18,190 bases of DNA. It comes from Planctomycetota bacterium. GTDB taxonomy: Bacteria; Planctomycetota; SZUA-567; H5-PLA8; CALKMO01. A program made the translations under genes and the position numbers. Each line of letters begins with the position of its first letter. Position 1 is the first letter of the stretch. Of the stretch, positions 1-7,149 are shown piece by piece. The stretch covers positions 1 through 18,190 of the forward strand of contig JAOACM010000020.1 of the NCBI GenBank assembly GCA_026417845.1. The letters run 5' to 3'. The notes under the pieces are model-generated. The model ran no database searches. It saw only the letters and a program-made list of their open reading frames with translations, and was not told where the DNA came from.

Positions 1-349
1 GCACCTCCCGCGCCCGCCGCGACGGCTCCGGAACATCGTACAGCTTGGCATATATCAGGGCGTTTTCGTAGCCGGTAAGAGCCCCGTCGGCCGACAGCAT
101 CTGCGGGACATACCCTATCTCGCGGCGAACCTCTGTTCCCCGGCGCGCCACGTCCATGCCGGCCACTCGAGCGGTCCCCGATGTCGGCGGCAGGAGGGTT
201 ACGAGCATTTTTATCGTGGTGCTCTTGCCTGCACCGTTCGGGCCGACCAGTCCGAACACCTCGCCCGCCTCCACCGACAGGTTTATCCCGTCCACGGCGA
301 CGGTGCGGCCGAAGGTTCTGGTCAGGTTCTCCGTCTCGACAAGGGCCAT
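1..349 (-). CDS. DrrA-type ABC transporter ATP-binding protein (3' end outside window)
   Basis: This is the N-terminal 116 codons of an ABC ATPase; the rest lies beyond position 1. The Walker A motif GPNGAGKST is at residues 36-44, followed by LLPPTSGTARVAGMDV and then the Q-loop region EIGYVPQ. This combination is characteristic of the DrrA/CcmA-like export ATPases (daunorubicin-resistance family), which energise an ABC-2-type permease for drugs, lipids or polysaccharides. The ATG at 349 is preceded by AGGAG nine bases upstream; an in-frame ATG at 394 has no comparable site. The permease partner would be expected downstream, left of the window. It is 432 bp beyond the end of the MacB-like permease gene, so it may be a separate transcription unit. 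The signature motif and Walker B are not visible. Confidence 0.93.
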   Translation of the reverse strand, partial: MALVETENLTRTFGRTVAVDGINLSVEAGEVFGLVGPNGAGKSTTIKMLVTLLPPTSGTARVAGMDVARRGTEVRREIGYVPQMLSADGALTGYENALIYAKLYDVPEPSRRAREV

Positions 350-781
350 TGCGCACGGCTCCTGTTCCGCTTCCCCATCCGCCTGGATATCCATGCGGCT
401 GCCCGGCCGGCCCGCCCCGCCATTCTCCGGTTCCCCATCCGCTTGAATATCCCGATTGCCAGGCTTCCCCGCCTGGCCGCCGCATCCGGCCTGCCTGCAC
501 GGAATTTGTCGGTCTCCGCAGGTAATTGTTTGTCGTGCCCATATATATTATTGGGGCGCAGCAGCATAGCGGTCTTACTTGCAGTAGCACCGTTGCTGCT
601 CCGTTCGGACAAGCCACTCCAAATGGCAGCCACCACCCGAACGCGGGAAACGATTACCTTCACAGCCGCAAGCCCCAGCCCGCATCGCGCTCCCGGGAAA
701 CCCGGATCCTGAACGCTCGGCCAGAGCCGTGGCGCGGCCGGATGGGGCCGCCCTCGCGGGGAGACGCAGGGGATCGCCAGC
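350..781. other. Intergenic region, no supported gene
   Basis: No open frame here looks coding: the longest candidates are arginine-rich and match nothing I recognise. The region holds two 27-bp imperfect direct repeats (366-392 and 426-452). It also has a perfect 7-bp inverted repeat GCCAGGC/GCCTGGC at 458-464 and 471-477, and a 6-bp one GCGGCC/GGCCGC at 734-739 and 746-751, just after the MacB permease gene. The second could slow transcription, but no U-tract follows it, so I do not call a terminator. An AT-rich patch at about 540-552 could hold a -10 element for the gene at 1-349, but no good -35 accompanies it. Confidence 0.6.
366..452. repeat. Pair of 27-bp direct repeats, 60-bp period
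   Basis: Copies lie at 366-392 and 426-452, exactly 60 bp apart, and match at 24 of 27 positions. The differences are at 370/430, 383/443 and 386/446. The shared core is TTCCCCATCCGC, and each copy ends in ATATCC. The pair sits just upstream of the DrrA-type ATPase start at 349. It could be a regulatory pair or the relic of a small duplication. Confidence 0.7.
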
Positions 782-1990
782 CTACTCGTACCGCAGCGCC
801 TCTATCGGATCCAGCCTGGCCGCGCGGCTGGCCGGATAGAACCCGAAGAATATCCCCACGCTGGCTGAGAATGCCAGCGCCACCAGAACGCTCAGAGGCT
901 CGATCCGCGTCGCGTACTCCGTCGCGCGCTCAATGATCCTGGCCGCCCCGATGCCGGCCCCTACACCGAGCAGCCCCCCGATGCCGCTCATGACGACAGC
1001 CTCAACCAGAAACTGTCCCAGTATGTCGCGATCTTTCGCCCCTATCGCCTTCCGCACGCCGATCTCGCGCGTCCGCTCAGTGACCGCCACCAGCATTATG
1101 TTCATGATCCCTATACCGCCGACCAGCAGAGATATCCCGGCGATGCTGCCCAGCAGTATCGTGAAGGTCCTGCTGACGCTGGAGACAGTCTCTATCATCT
1201 CGGCCTGGTTGAAGATATGGAAGTCGTCCTGGGCCTCGTCCATGATGCGGTGCCTGGTCCGCAGCAGTTCCGTCGTCGCGGTCTGAACATCGGACAGGCT
1301 CGCCAGGTCGGCGCACTGGATGTCTATCTCCCGCAGGTAATCCAAGCCAAAAAGCTGCTTCATGGCTACCGTGTACGGGACGATCGCCTGATCGTCCGGA
1401 TTGAACCATCCCTGGTCGCCCTTGGGCTTCAATACGCCTATGACCTGGAAATTGATGCCCTTTATCTTGATCGTCTCGCCGACCGGGTCGTCGTTTCCGA
1501 ACAGGTTTTCAGCGGTGACGGGACCGAGGATTGCCACCCGCACGGCCCGCTCGACCTCCGCATCCGTGAACGGCCTGCCTCTGGCGACCTCGAAATTGCG
1601 CATCTCCAGGTAGGTAGGCGTCGTCCCCGTTACCTGACAGCGCGTGTTGCTCCCCATGTACTTGATCTGGGCCATGCCGCCGACAACCGGCGCCACCATG
1701 AACACGCCCGGAACGGACGAAGTGATGGCCAGGGCATCTTCCTCCTTCAGGTTCTGCTGCGTACCACTCACCACGCCGGCGAATGGACGGTTGCCGGGCC
1801 GGACGATAAGAAGATTGGTACCCATCGCCGTCATGCGCGCCAAGACCTGGTGCTGAGCGCCGGCGCCGACGGCGAGCATCGAGATGACAGCGCCGACGCC
1901 TATCACTATACCAAGCACCGCCAGGAAGGAGCGCAGCTTGTTGGCCAGCAGTCCCTTGAGGGCAACCTTGATTATCGTCCAGAACAGCAT
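782..1990 (-). CDS. MacB/FtsX-type ABC transporter permease
   Basis: A 402-residue permease of the MacB family, which forms the membrane part of efflux or lipoprotein-handling ABC exporters and works with a cytoplasmic ATPase and a periplasmic adaptor. The layout is a first membrane segment at about residues 20-43, then an extracytoplasmic MacB periplasmic core (about 45-275). Three C-terminal membrane segments (about 276-302, 328-352, 366-386) make up the FtsX domain. The hallmark TERTREIGVRKAIGA is at about 304-318 and the terminal DPIEALRYE at 394-402. The ATG at 1990 follows GGAG about eight bases upstream and gives the usual N-terminus for the family; the frame stays open upstream but reads through a mobile element. 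The ATPase (2500-3162) and adaptor (3159-4712) genes lie upstream, but a 509-bp gap holding the element at 2183-2309 now separates the permease from them. Confidence 0.95.
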   Translation of the reverse strand: MLFWTIIKVALKGLLANKLRSFLAVLGIVIGVGAVISMLAVGAGAQHQVLARMTAMGTNLLIVRPGNRPFAGVVSGTQQNLKEEDALAITSSVPGVFMVAPVVGGMAQIKYMGSNTRCQVTGTTPTYLEMRNFEVARGRPFTDAEVERAVRVAILGPVTAENLFGNDDPVGETIKIKGINFQVIGVLKPKGDQGWFNPDDQAIVPYTVAMKQLFGLDYLREIDIQCADLASLSDVQTATTELLRTRHRIMDEAQDDFHIFNQAEMIETVSSVSRTFTILLGSIAGISLLVGGIGIMNIMLVAVTERTREIGVRKAIGAKDRDILGQFLVEAVVMSGIGGLLGVGAGIGAARIIERATEYATRIEPLSVLVALAFSASVGIFFGFYPASRAARLDPIEALRYE

Positions 1991-2499
1991 CGTTCCGCTC
2001 CGCACGAGACCGTGCGGCCTCCCCCTTACCATCCGCGCCGCGGAAGGAAGTGGAGCTGCGCGCCCGAGCCTCCAGTACCCCCCCGCCGGCGTACCGCCTA
2101 CATCCTGCCTGAACCCCTTCCCGTCACGAAGCTTACGGCTCTGCGACCTGCACTTCGTAGCGGAAAGTTTTTGGACAGGCCCGGTTTTGTTGCACAAGGA
2201 ACGTAACGCCTTGATGAGCAATGAGTTGCGATGCGACGCCTTGGCCATGGCGTTTGCGCACAACATATTGCTCTGCAAGGAGTTGCGACTTTAATTATGC
2301 AACAAAGCCCTTCCTGCCTGCCACCTGAGACGATGTGCCTGAAAATCCGCCCCGCCGGACAGGTTGCTCCAGCGCGTCCCCGAAGTGCGGAGGCGTTCGC
2401 AGCGCGCCATGCAATCCGCTTCTGTCCTTGCCAGACGCTCGAATCCCGCCCGGCCGGCGCCCGGAATGTGGAGCCTCCTGTGGCCACCGCGACCGCGCG
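1991..2499. other. Intergenic region split by a foldback element
   Basis: The spacer lies between the exporter ATPase gene and its permease gene. The 127-bp element at 2183-2309 occupies its middle. The flanks (1991-2182 and 2310-2499) contain no frame that looks like a gene and no recognisable promoter or terminator. In most MacAB-type operons these two genes are adjacent or fused, so the gap is unusually large. Confidence 0.6.
2183..2309. mobile_element. 127-bp MITE-like foldback element with IS903-type ends
   Basis: The left end reads GGTTTTGTTGCACAA (2183-2197). The right end, read inward on the opposite strand, is GGCTTTGTTGCATAA, identical to the first 15 bases of both ends of the insertion sequence at 15077-16283. 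The similarity continues through the whole element. The arms share CCTTG, GAGCAAT (about 2217-2223, paired with ATTGCTC at about 2268-2274), GTTG/CAAC and CGCC/GGCG, converging on a centre near 2245. The element can therefore fold into one long imperfect hairpin. It has no coding capacity. This is the architecture of a miniature element mobilised in trans by a related transposase. No 8-10 bp target duplication is visible: the left flank is GACAGGCCC and the right is CTTCCTGCC. Confidence 0.82.
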
Positions 2500-3162
2500 T
2501 CACTCCTCCGCCACGATCCTGCCGTCCATCATCCTTATTCTGCGGCGGCACCGCCCGGCTACCCTCGGATCATGGGTGACGATCACTACCGTCCGCCCGC
2601 CCTCGTTGAGCGATACCAGGAGGCGGAGTATCTCCTCGCCGGTGGCGCTGTCCAGGTTCCCGGTTGGCTCGTCAGCCAGTATTATCGCCGGGTCGGTCAC
2701 TATCGCCCGCGCTATGGCCACGCGCTGCCGCTGGCCTCCGGAGAGCCGGTTGGGGTCGTGGCGGGCCCGGTCGGACAGCCCCACCGCGGCGAGCGCCTTC
2801 TCGGCCCTCTCCCTGGCATCCCGCCTACCCGCGTACAGCAGCGGGAGCTCCACGTTCTCCAGCGCCGTCATCCTCGGCAGAAGATTGAACGTCTGAAAAA
2901 CGAAGCCGATCCGGCGGTTCCTGATCTCGGCCAGGCGGTTCTTCGGCAGTTTCGACACGTCTTCCCCTTCCAGGATATATCTGCCGGAATCCGGCCTGTC
3001 GAGGCAGCCCAGGAGGTTCATCAGCGTGGACTTTCCACTGCCAGACGGACCGGTGACGGCCACCAGGTCGCCTGTTCCGATGGAGAGGCTCACGCCGTCC
3101 AGCGCCTTTATCTCCGCCTCGCCCATACGGTATGTCTTGACCAGCGATTCCGCGACTATCAC
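2500..3162 (-). CDS. MacB/LolD-type ABC transporter ATP-binding protein
   Basis: A 220-residue ATPase, the usual size for the LolD/MacB-type class that powers FtsX-fold permeases. Visible motifs are Walker A GPSGSGKST (38-46), the Q-loop VFQTFNLLPRM (from 88), signature LSGGQRQR (140-147), Walker B IILADEPTGNLDS (160-172) and the switch histidine in VTHD (197). The DEPTGNLD form is typical of this class. I choose the GTG at 3162: it overlaps the adaptor's stop codon in a GTGA arrangement, has GGAGG nine bases upstream, and gives the canonical N-terminus. An in-frame ATG at 3231 would overlap the adaptor gene by more than 70 bp. The 4-bp overlap implies translational coupling to the adaptor. 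The permease partner is the gene at 782-1990. Confidence 0.95.
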   Translation of the reverse strand: MIVAESLVKTYRMGEAEIKALDGVSLSIGTGDLVAVTGPSGSGKSTLMNLLGCLDRPDSGRYILEGEDVSKLPKNRLAEIRNRRIGFVFQTFNLLPRMTALENVELPLLYAGRRDARERAEKALAAVGLSDRARHDPNRLSGGQRQRVAIARAIVTDPAIILADEPTGNLDSATGEEILRLLVSLNEGGRTVVIVTHDPRVAGRCRRRIRMMDGRIVAEE

Positions 3163-4712
3163 CTCCGCCCGCCTCCGCCCATTATCCGCATCGCCCTCAT
3201 CGGATCCATCTTGCGCTGGTCGCCACGCCATTTACTGTCGGCAGTTCCCTTCCTGACGATTACCCTCTCGCCCTCCGCGAGGCCCGAAATCACCTCGAAC
3301 CGCGCACCGTCGCATATCCCGAGCTCGACCTCCCTGATCTCCGTAGCTTCCTTCCCCGGTTCGCCGGCAGTTTCACCCGGCGTTTCGACGTCTGCTTTCC
3401 GCCAGGTTCCGGCACCCGTCTCGGCCCCTCCCCGCGCTTTCCTCCGGCCTCCTTCCGCCTCCGCCCTCCGCCCAGCGGCTTCTATCGGGCCGGCCTTCGC
3501 CGTTTTCCCGCCCCCTCCATCGCTCTTCCCACCTTCTCCGCCGGATGCCAGCACCTCGACATACCGCTTCCCTTGTCTCCTCGAGACGGACCCGACCGGC
3601 ACCAGCAGCGCGTCGTCCTTTTCGATCGCGACTATCTCCAGGTTGGCCGTCATCTCGGGCTTGAGCAGTTCCTTACGCCCGCCCACGATCTCTATCTTAA
3701 CCTCGAAGGTCACCACATTGGATACGTTCGTGCCCCTGGTCGCTATCCTCGACACCTTCCCGAAAAACCTCGCCCCCGGATGCGCGTCAACGGTCACGAC
3801 GACCTTCTGGCCGACCTCGACGACGCCTATGTTGCTTTCGTCCACGGAACCGAGGACGAATATCCTGGACATATCCGAGAGCGTCAGCACCGTCGTGCCT
3901 CCCCCGACGTTGGTGACGCCGGAGGAGATTATCTGGCCGGCCTGGACGTAGCGGGCCGCGACCACGCCGTCCATGGGCGCCACCACCGTCGTATCTTTGA
4001 GGCGCTGGCGGGCATCGTCCAGGCGTATCCTGTCGGACTCGACCTGCGACTCTGCCAGCCGTACCTCCTGCCGCCTCGCCTCGAGCGCCAGCTCCTGCGT
4101 CCTGATCTCCTCCAGCCTGACCCGCGCAGCCTCCAGCTCCGCCTCCGCCACGGCCGCCTCGGCCCTGGCCGCGTCGTACTCCTCGTCGGTCGTTATCCGC
4201 TCCTCGGTCGTCTTTTTGAGCCTGGCGGCCCTGGTCCGCGCCCGCTCCGCCCTCGCCTCCGCCGCCTTCAGTGCGGCCGCCGCCTTGCTCCTGTCGGTGG
4301 CTATGGCCGCCTCGGCCGTAGTGAGGTTCGCCTTCGCCTGAGCGAGCCTGGCTTCGGAGGCCGCCAGCGATACTTGCGCGAGCCGCACCGCGCGCATCTC
4401 GTCTACCGGATCCAGCTCGACGAGGACGTCACCCTTCTTCACTCTGTCGCTCACATCAAAGGGGAGCTTCGCTATCTCTCCGCTGGCCTTGCACTTGATA
4501 TCCACATCCAGATTGGAGACGACCCTTCCCGTAGCCTGAATTGCCAGCCTTATCGGGCCGCGTTCGACCTTGGCCGTGGTCCAGTCTTTCCCCCCGCCCT
4601 CCACCTTCGGGGAATCCCCCCCGGTCGTGTACCTGCGATATCCCCACGCGCCTCCACCGGCGACCGCAGCGATACACAGGAGCCATACTGCGACCCTGGC
4701 GACTCTTCTCAC
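3159..4712 (-). CDS. MacA/HlyD-family periplasmic adaptor subunit
   Basis: A 517-residue membrane-fusion protein that would link the inner-membrane MacB-like permease to an outer-membrane channel or carrier. It has an N-terminal anchor (about residues 5-25) and a first lipoyl half (ASGEIAKLPF, then VKKGDVLVELDP at about 91-102). A long alanine/arginine/glutamate-rich coiled-coil hairpin follows (about 104-238), then the second lipoyl half APMDGVVAARYVQAGQ (245-260). A beta-barrel domain reaches about residue 385, and a C-terminal domain contains VISGLAEGERVIVRKG (474-489). The start is a GTG at 4712 with a purine-rich AAGGGGGTAAGG just upstream. Oddly, the C-terminal domain is interrupted at about 389-458 by a low-complexity G/K/E/A-rich segment, which makes the protein longer than usual. 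The gene starts the exporter operon and overlaps the ATPase gene by 4 bp. Confidence 0.93.
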   Translation of the reverse strand: MRRVARVAVWLLCIAAVAGGGAWGYRRYTTGGDSPKVEGGGKDWTTAKVERGPIRLAIQATGRVVSNLDVDIKCKASGEIAKLPFDVSDRVKKGDVLVELDPVDEMRAVRLAQVSLAASEARLAQAKANLTTAEAAIATDRSKAAAALKAAEARAERARTRAARLKKTTEERITTDEEYDAARAEAAVAEAELEAARVRLEEIRTQELALEARRQEVRLAESQVESDRIRLDDARQRLKDTTVVAPMDGVVAARYVQAGQIISSGVTNVGGGTTVLTLSDMSRIFVLGSVDESNIGVVEVGQKVVVTVDAHPGARFFGKVSRIATRGTNVSNVVTFEVKIEIVGGRKELLKPEMTANLEIVAIEKDDALLVPVGSVSRRQGKRYVEVLASGGEGGKSDGGGGKTAKAGPIEAAGRRAEAEGGRRKARGGAETGAGTWRKADVETPGETAGEPGKEATEIREVELGICDGARFEVISGLAEGERVIVRKGTADSKWRGDQRKMDPMRAMRIMGGGGRR

Positions 4713-5048
4713 GAAACCTTACCCCCTTCCAGGATTCCTGCGGACGCGCCCGGTCGCCCCGAGGTGTCGCGAAAGCCTCCACTGAACCGGAACTCGCGCG
4801 AGGTGGCCGCCGCCCCGGATCCGCCCCTGCTGCGGAGTCCCCGCGCAGGCAGGATGCGTCCAGAGGCCGGAAGGCAAGCAGGAACCAGACACTCCGACGA
4901 ACCCGCTCGCGCGAATCCGGCAGACCCTCCATTTAACAGAGACCTGCGACGCCCCTCCCGCAACGATGGCCTGGCGCGCAAGTCTCCATCAGGCATCGGG
5001 TTGCGCCCGCAGAATTCGTGCATCAGTACCGCCCCGCCGTGCGGAACA
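4713..5048. other. Intergenic region, no supported gene
   Basis: The region separates the importer permease from the exporter adaptor gene. Minus-strand frames at 4709-5023 and 4456-4932 are open, but they are low-complexity, arginine/glycine/serine-rich and match no family I know. The promoter of the exporter operon should be here, but I see no sequence close to a sigma-70 consensus. Confidence 0.55.
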
Positions 5049-7007
5049 TCAATGCGCCACGGGCAGGACGATTCCCTCCATTATTATCTTCTGGCACAGG
5101 ACGAACGCCGCGAGGGTCGGCAGCGCAGCCAGCGTGAGGGCTGCCATCCTCAGATAGATAGGAGCCCACTGGTTCATTTCGTACAGCCACACCATGAGCG
5201 TCCACATCTCCTGCTTCTGGCAGACCAGGAGCGCCCACATGAAAGAACTGTAGGCAGATACAAAGGAAGTCAGCGCGATGTAGGCCAGAACCGGCCTGGA
5301 TACCGGCAGCGTTATCTGGAAGAAAATGCGCAATTCCCCGCAGCCGTCGAGCATCGCGGCCTCATACAGGTCCTTCGGTATCGTGTCGAAGAAGCCCTTG
5401 AGCAGGAAGATGGAGAACCCGTTGGCCATGCCCGGCAGTATCAGCGCCCAGTAGGTATTCAGCAGATCCATGTCGCGGAGGAGCAGGAAGCCCGGGATCA
5501 TCGTCACCTCGGCCGGAAAGGCCATCGTGGCCAGGCAGAACAGAAGCACCTTGTTGGCGTAGGAGAGGTTGAAGCGGGACAGGGCGTAGGCGCACAGCGG
5601 GTTGACGGTGATGCTGGTAAGGATGGACGCCAGGACCAGGATGAGCGTATTGAGCAGGGAATCGCCGTGGAAGACGATGTGGTGGAGCACCTCGGTATAA
5701 TTGCGCAGCGCGCAATGCAGCCGGAACCATCCCTTTGAGCCGAGAAACTCGATCCATTCGGCGCGCAGCAGCGGCGCGGAAACCTCGTCGAAGGATGCGA
5801 AGTCCGTCCCGTGCGCAGCGTTCAGCGCTTCCACCGTGCCGTACTTCGCGGCCATGGCGTCGCGGAAGCCGATCTCGGGCGAGACCACCGACAGGTCCTC
5901 GACCGGAACGAGCCGCCCGTCCCAGATCATCTCCTCCCAGTCCAGCCCGGCACGTCCGGCCCGGCGGTCGGGGACAGAAATCTCGTCGAAGGAGGCGTAC
6001 CTCCGCGGGAACGGCGGCGCGCCGTGGGCGGCGTTCAACGCCTCGAGCGTGCCGTACTTATCCCTCAGATACTCCCGGTATTTCCGCGCCCCGTCCGCAA
6101 CGATGATGTCCCTCAACGGCATCCGTTCGCGTACGAAACCTTCCCATAACTTCCGCAGCGCGGGCTGCGCCGGGGCGTGCGATGTCAGCGTCAGCGAATC
6201 GAATCCGCGGAAGGAGGGCCCAAGCTCGGCCGCGGCCTTCTTCTCGTCGCCCTCGAAGCGGGTCCGCGCGTAGTCCCTGAAGACCGCGTCCATGCTGTAA
6301 GGCGCGAGCATCCGGAGCGGCAGCGTCTCCTTGAACTCGAAGACCAGGCGCCACAATTCGCTGTCTTCCGGTTCCCAATCCCTGGAAAACCATCTTTCTG
6401 AAGGTATCGAGACCTGCCGCCATCCCGCGAAGTTGGCCTTCGCCATCTCCTGGTACCGATCCAGGTCGTTGCCGCACCTGCGCCGGACGAACTCCTGGTA
6501 CGCCGCCCTCCCCTCGCCGATCAGATGCCAGCCCTGGAAGCACACCTGCATCCGCCGCCTGTCCATCGCGCCAAGGTACTCGATCCAGTCGCGCACGGCC
6601 GCCTCGGACCTCTGGAACTGGCTCCGGAATATCTCCCGCCGCGCCTTGATCGCCTCCTGCCGCACCGGCGTCATGGTTCCGCGCGGGGGTATCCCGGCGA
6701 CGAACATGTCCATATCCTCGGCAACCTCGCCGACGCCGCGGTAGCGGGTCTGCGCCAGGCCGTTGAACAGGCCCATGCCGCCGTACTTCGTCTCGAGATA
6801 TTTGGCGAACAGCACGTGGTCGTCGTACAGATACCTCGGCACCACCCGGTACTCACCGCTGTCCATCCCGCTCGTGATGCCGGTGGCCACCATCAGGAGG
6901 AATGGGTATATCATCGTGACGGAGCCGAGCGTCAGGAGCACGTAGAGCAGCGCTATGAGCAGGCGCATGCCAGGCGATCTGCGACCGGTTTTCGGCAATA
7001 TCGGCAT
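5049..7007 (-). CDS. MalG-type carbohydrate ABC permease with giant repeat-bearing loop
   Basis: A 652-residue inner-membrane permease of the MalG/binding-protein-dependent (BPD_transp_1) family, which normally has about 280 residues. The first membrane segment is at about residues 15-41 and the core segments run from about 448 to 645. The cytoplasmic EAA loop that docks the ATPase is DLYEAAMLDGCGELRIFF (546-563), followed by QITLPVSRPV. Between the first segment and the core sits an insertion of about 400 residues, predicted to be extracytoplasmic. It holds about five repeats of a module with consensus Y-L-x-x-K-Y-G-T-x-E-A-L-N-A-A-H-G, then S-F-D-E-[IV]-S-x-P. Copies start near residues 67, 170, 243, 310 and 381, and the last two are clearest. 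The module resembles a segment of GH42-type beta-galactosidases. The start is the ATG at 7007; an ATG at 6968 is also possible. The MalF-type partner ends 142 bp upstream. Confidence 0.93.
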   Translation of the reverse strand: MPILPKTGRRSPGMRLLIALLYVLLTLGSVTMIYPFLLMVATGITSGMDSGEYRVVPRYLYDDHVLFAKYLETKYGGMGLFNGLAQTRYRGVGEVAEDMDMFVAGIPPRGTMTPVRQEAIKARREIFRSQFQRSEAAVRDWIEYLGAMDRRRMQVCFQGWHLIGEGRAAYQEFVRRRCGNDLDRYQEMAKANFAGWRQVSIPSERWFSRDWEPEDSELWRLVFEFKETLPLRMLAPYSMDAVFRDYARTRFEGDEKKAAAELGPSFRGFDSLTLTSHAPAQPALRKLWEGFVRERMPLRDIIVADGARKYREYLRDKYGTLEALNAAHGAPPFPRRYASFDEISVPDRRAGRAGLDWEEMIWDGRLVPVEDLSVVSPEIGFRDAMAAKYGTVEALNAAHGTDFASFDEVSAPLLRAEWIEFLGSKGWFRLHCALRNYTEVLHHIVFHGDSLLNTLILVLASILTSITVNPLCAYALSRFNLSYANKVLLFCLATMAFPAEVTMIPGFLLLRDMDLLNTYWALILPGMANGFSIFLLKGFFDTIPKDLYEAAMLDGCGELRIFFQITLPVSRPVLAYIALTSFVSAYSSFMWALLVCQKQEMWTLMVWLYEMNQWAPIYLRMAALTLAALPTLAAFVLCQKIIMEGIVLPVAH

Positions 7008-7149
7008 CGCCCCGTCCCCCCGCGGCCGGTCCCGCCCGCGCCGCCTTCCTCCTGCGCGCCCCCGTTCGGCTCCGGCCGCCGGCCCCTCCTGTCCGCCTGC
7101 GTCCTGCCGGCCGGACGCGCCCGGGGCCGGCAGCGCGCAGGCCGGAGCG

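Noticed and set aside
322..663. 113-codon minus-strand frame covering the 27-bp repeats
   Set aside because: It overlaps the well-supported ATPase start, is arginine-rich, and has no family resemblance; the short internal repeat simply reflects the DNA repeat.
734..751. Possible intrinsic terminator after the MacB permease gene
   Set aside because: It is a 6-bp GC stem with no following U-tract on the minus strand.
1217..2206. 329-codon open frame on the plus strand
   Set aside because: It is antisense to the MacB-like permease, has no recognisable domain, and crosses into the foldback element.
4709..5023. 104-codon minus-strand frame filling the gap before the adaptor gene, overlapping its start codon
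   Set aside because: Composition is low-complexity Arg/Gly/Ser with no motif; a stop/start overlap alone is weak evidence.
3573..5738. 721-codon open frame on the plus strand
   Set aside because: It lies antisense to the adaptor and permease genes and is full of Arg/His/Pro/Gly with no recognisable family; it is a shadow of GC-rich coding on the other strand.
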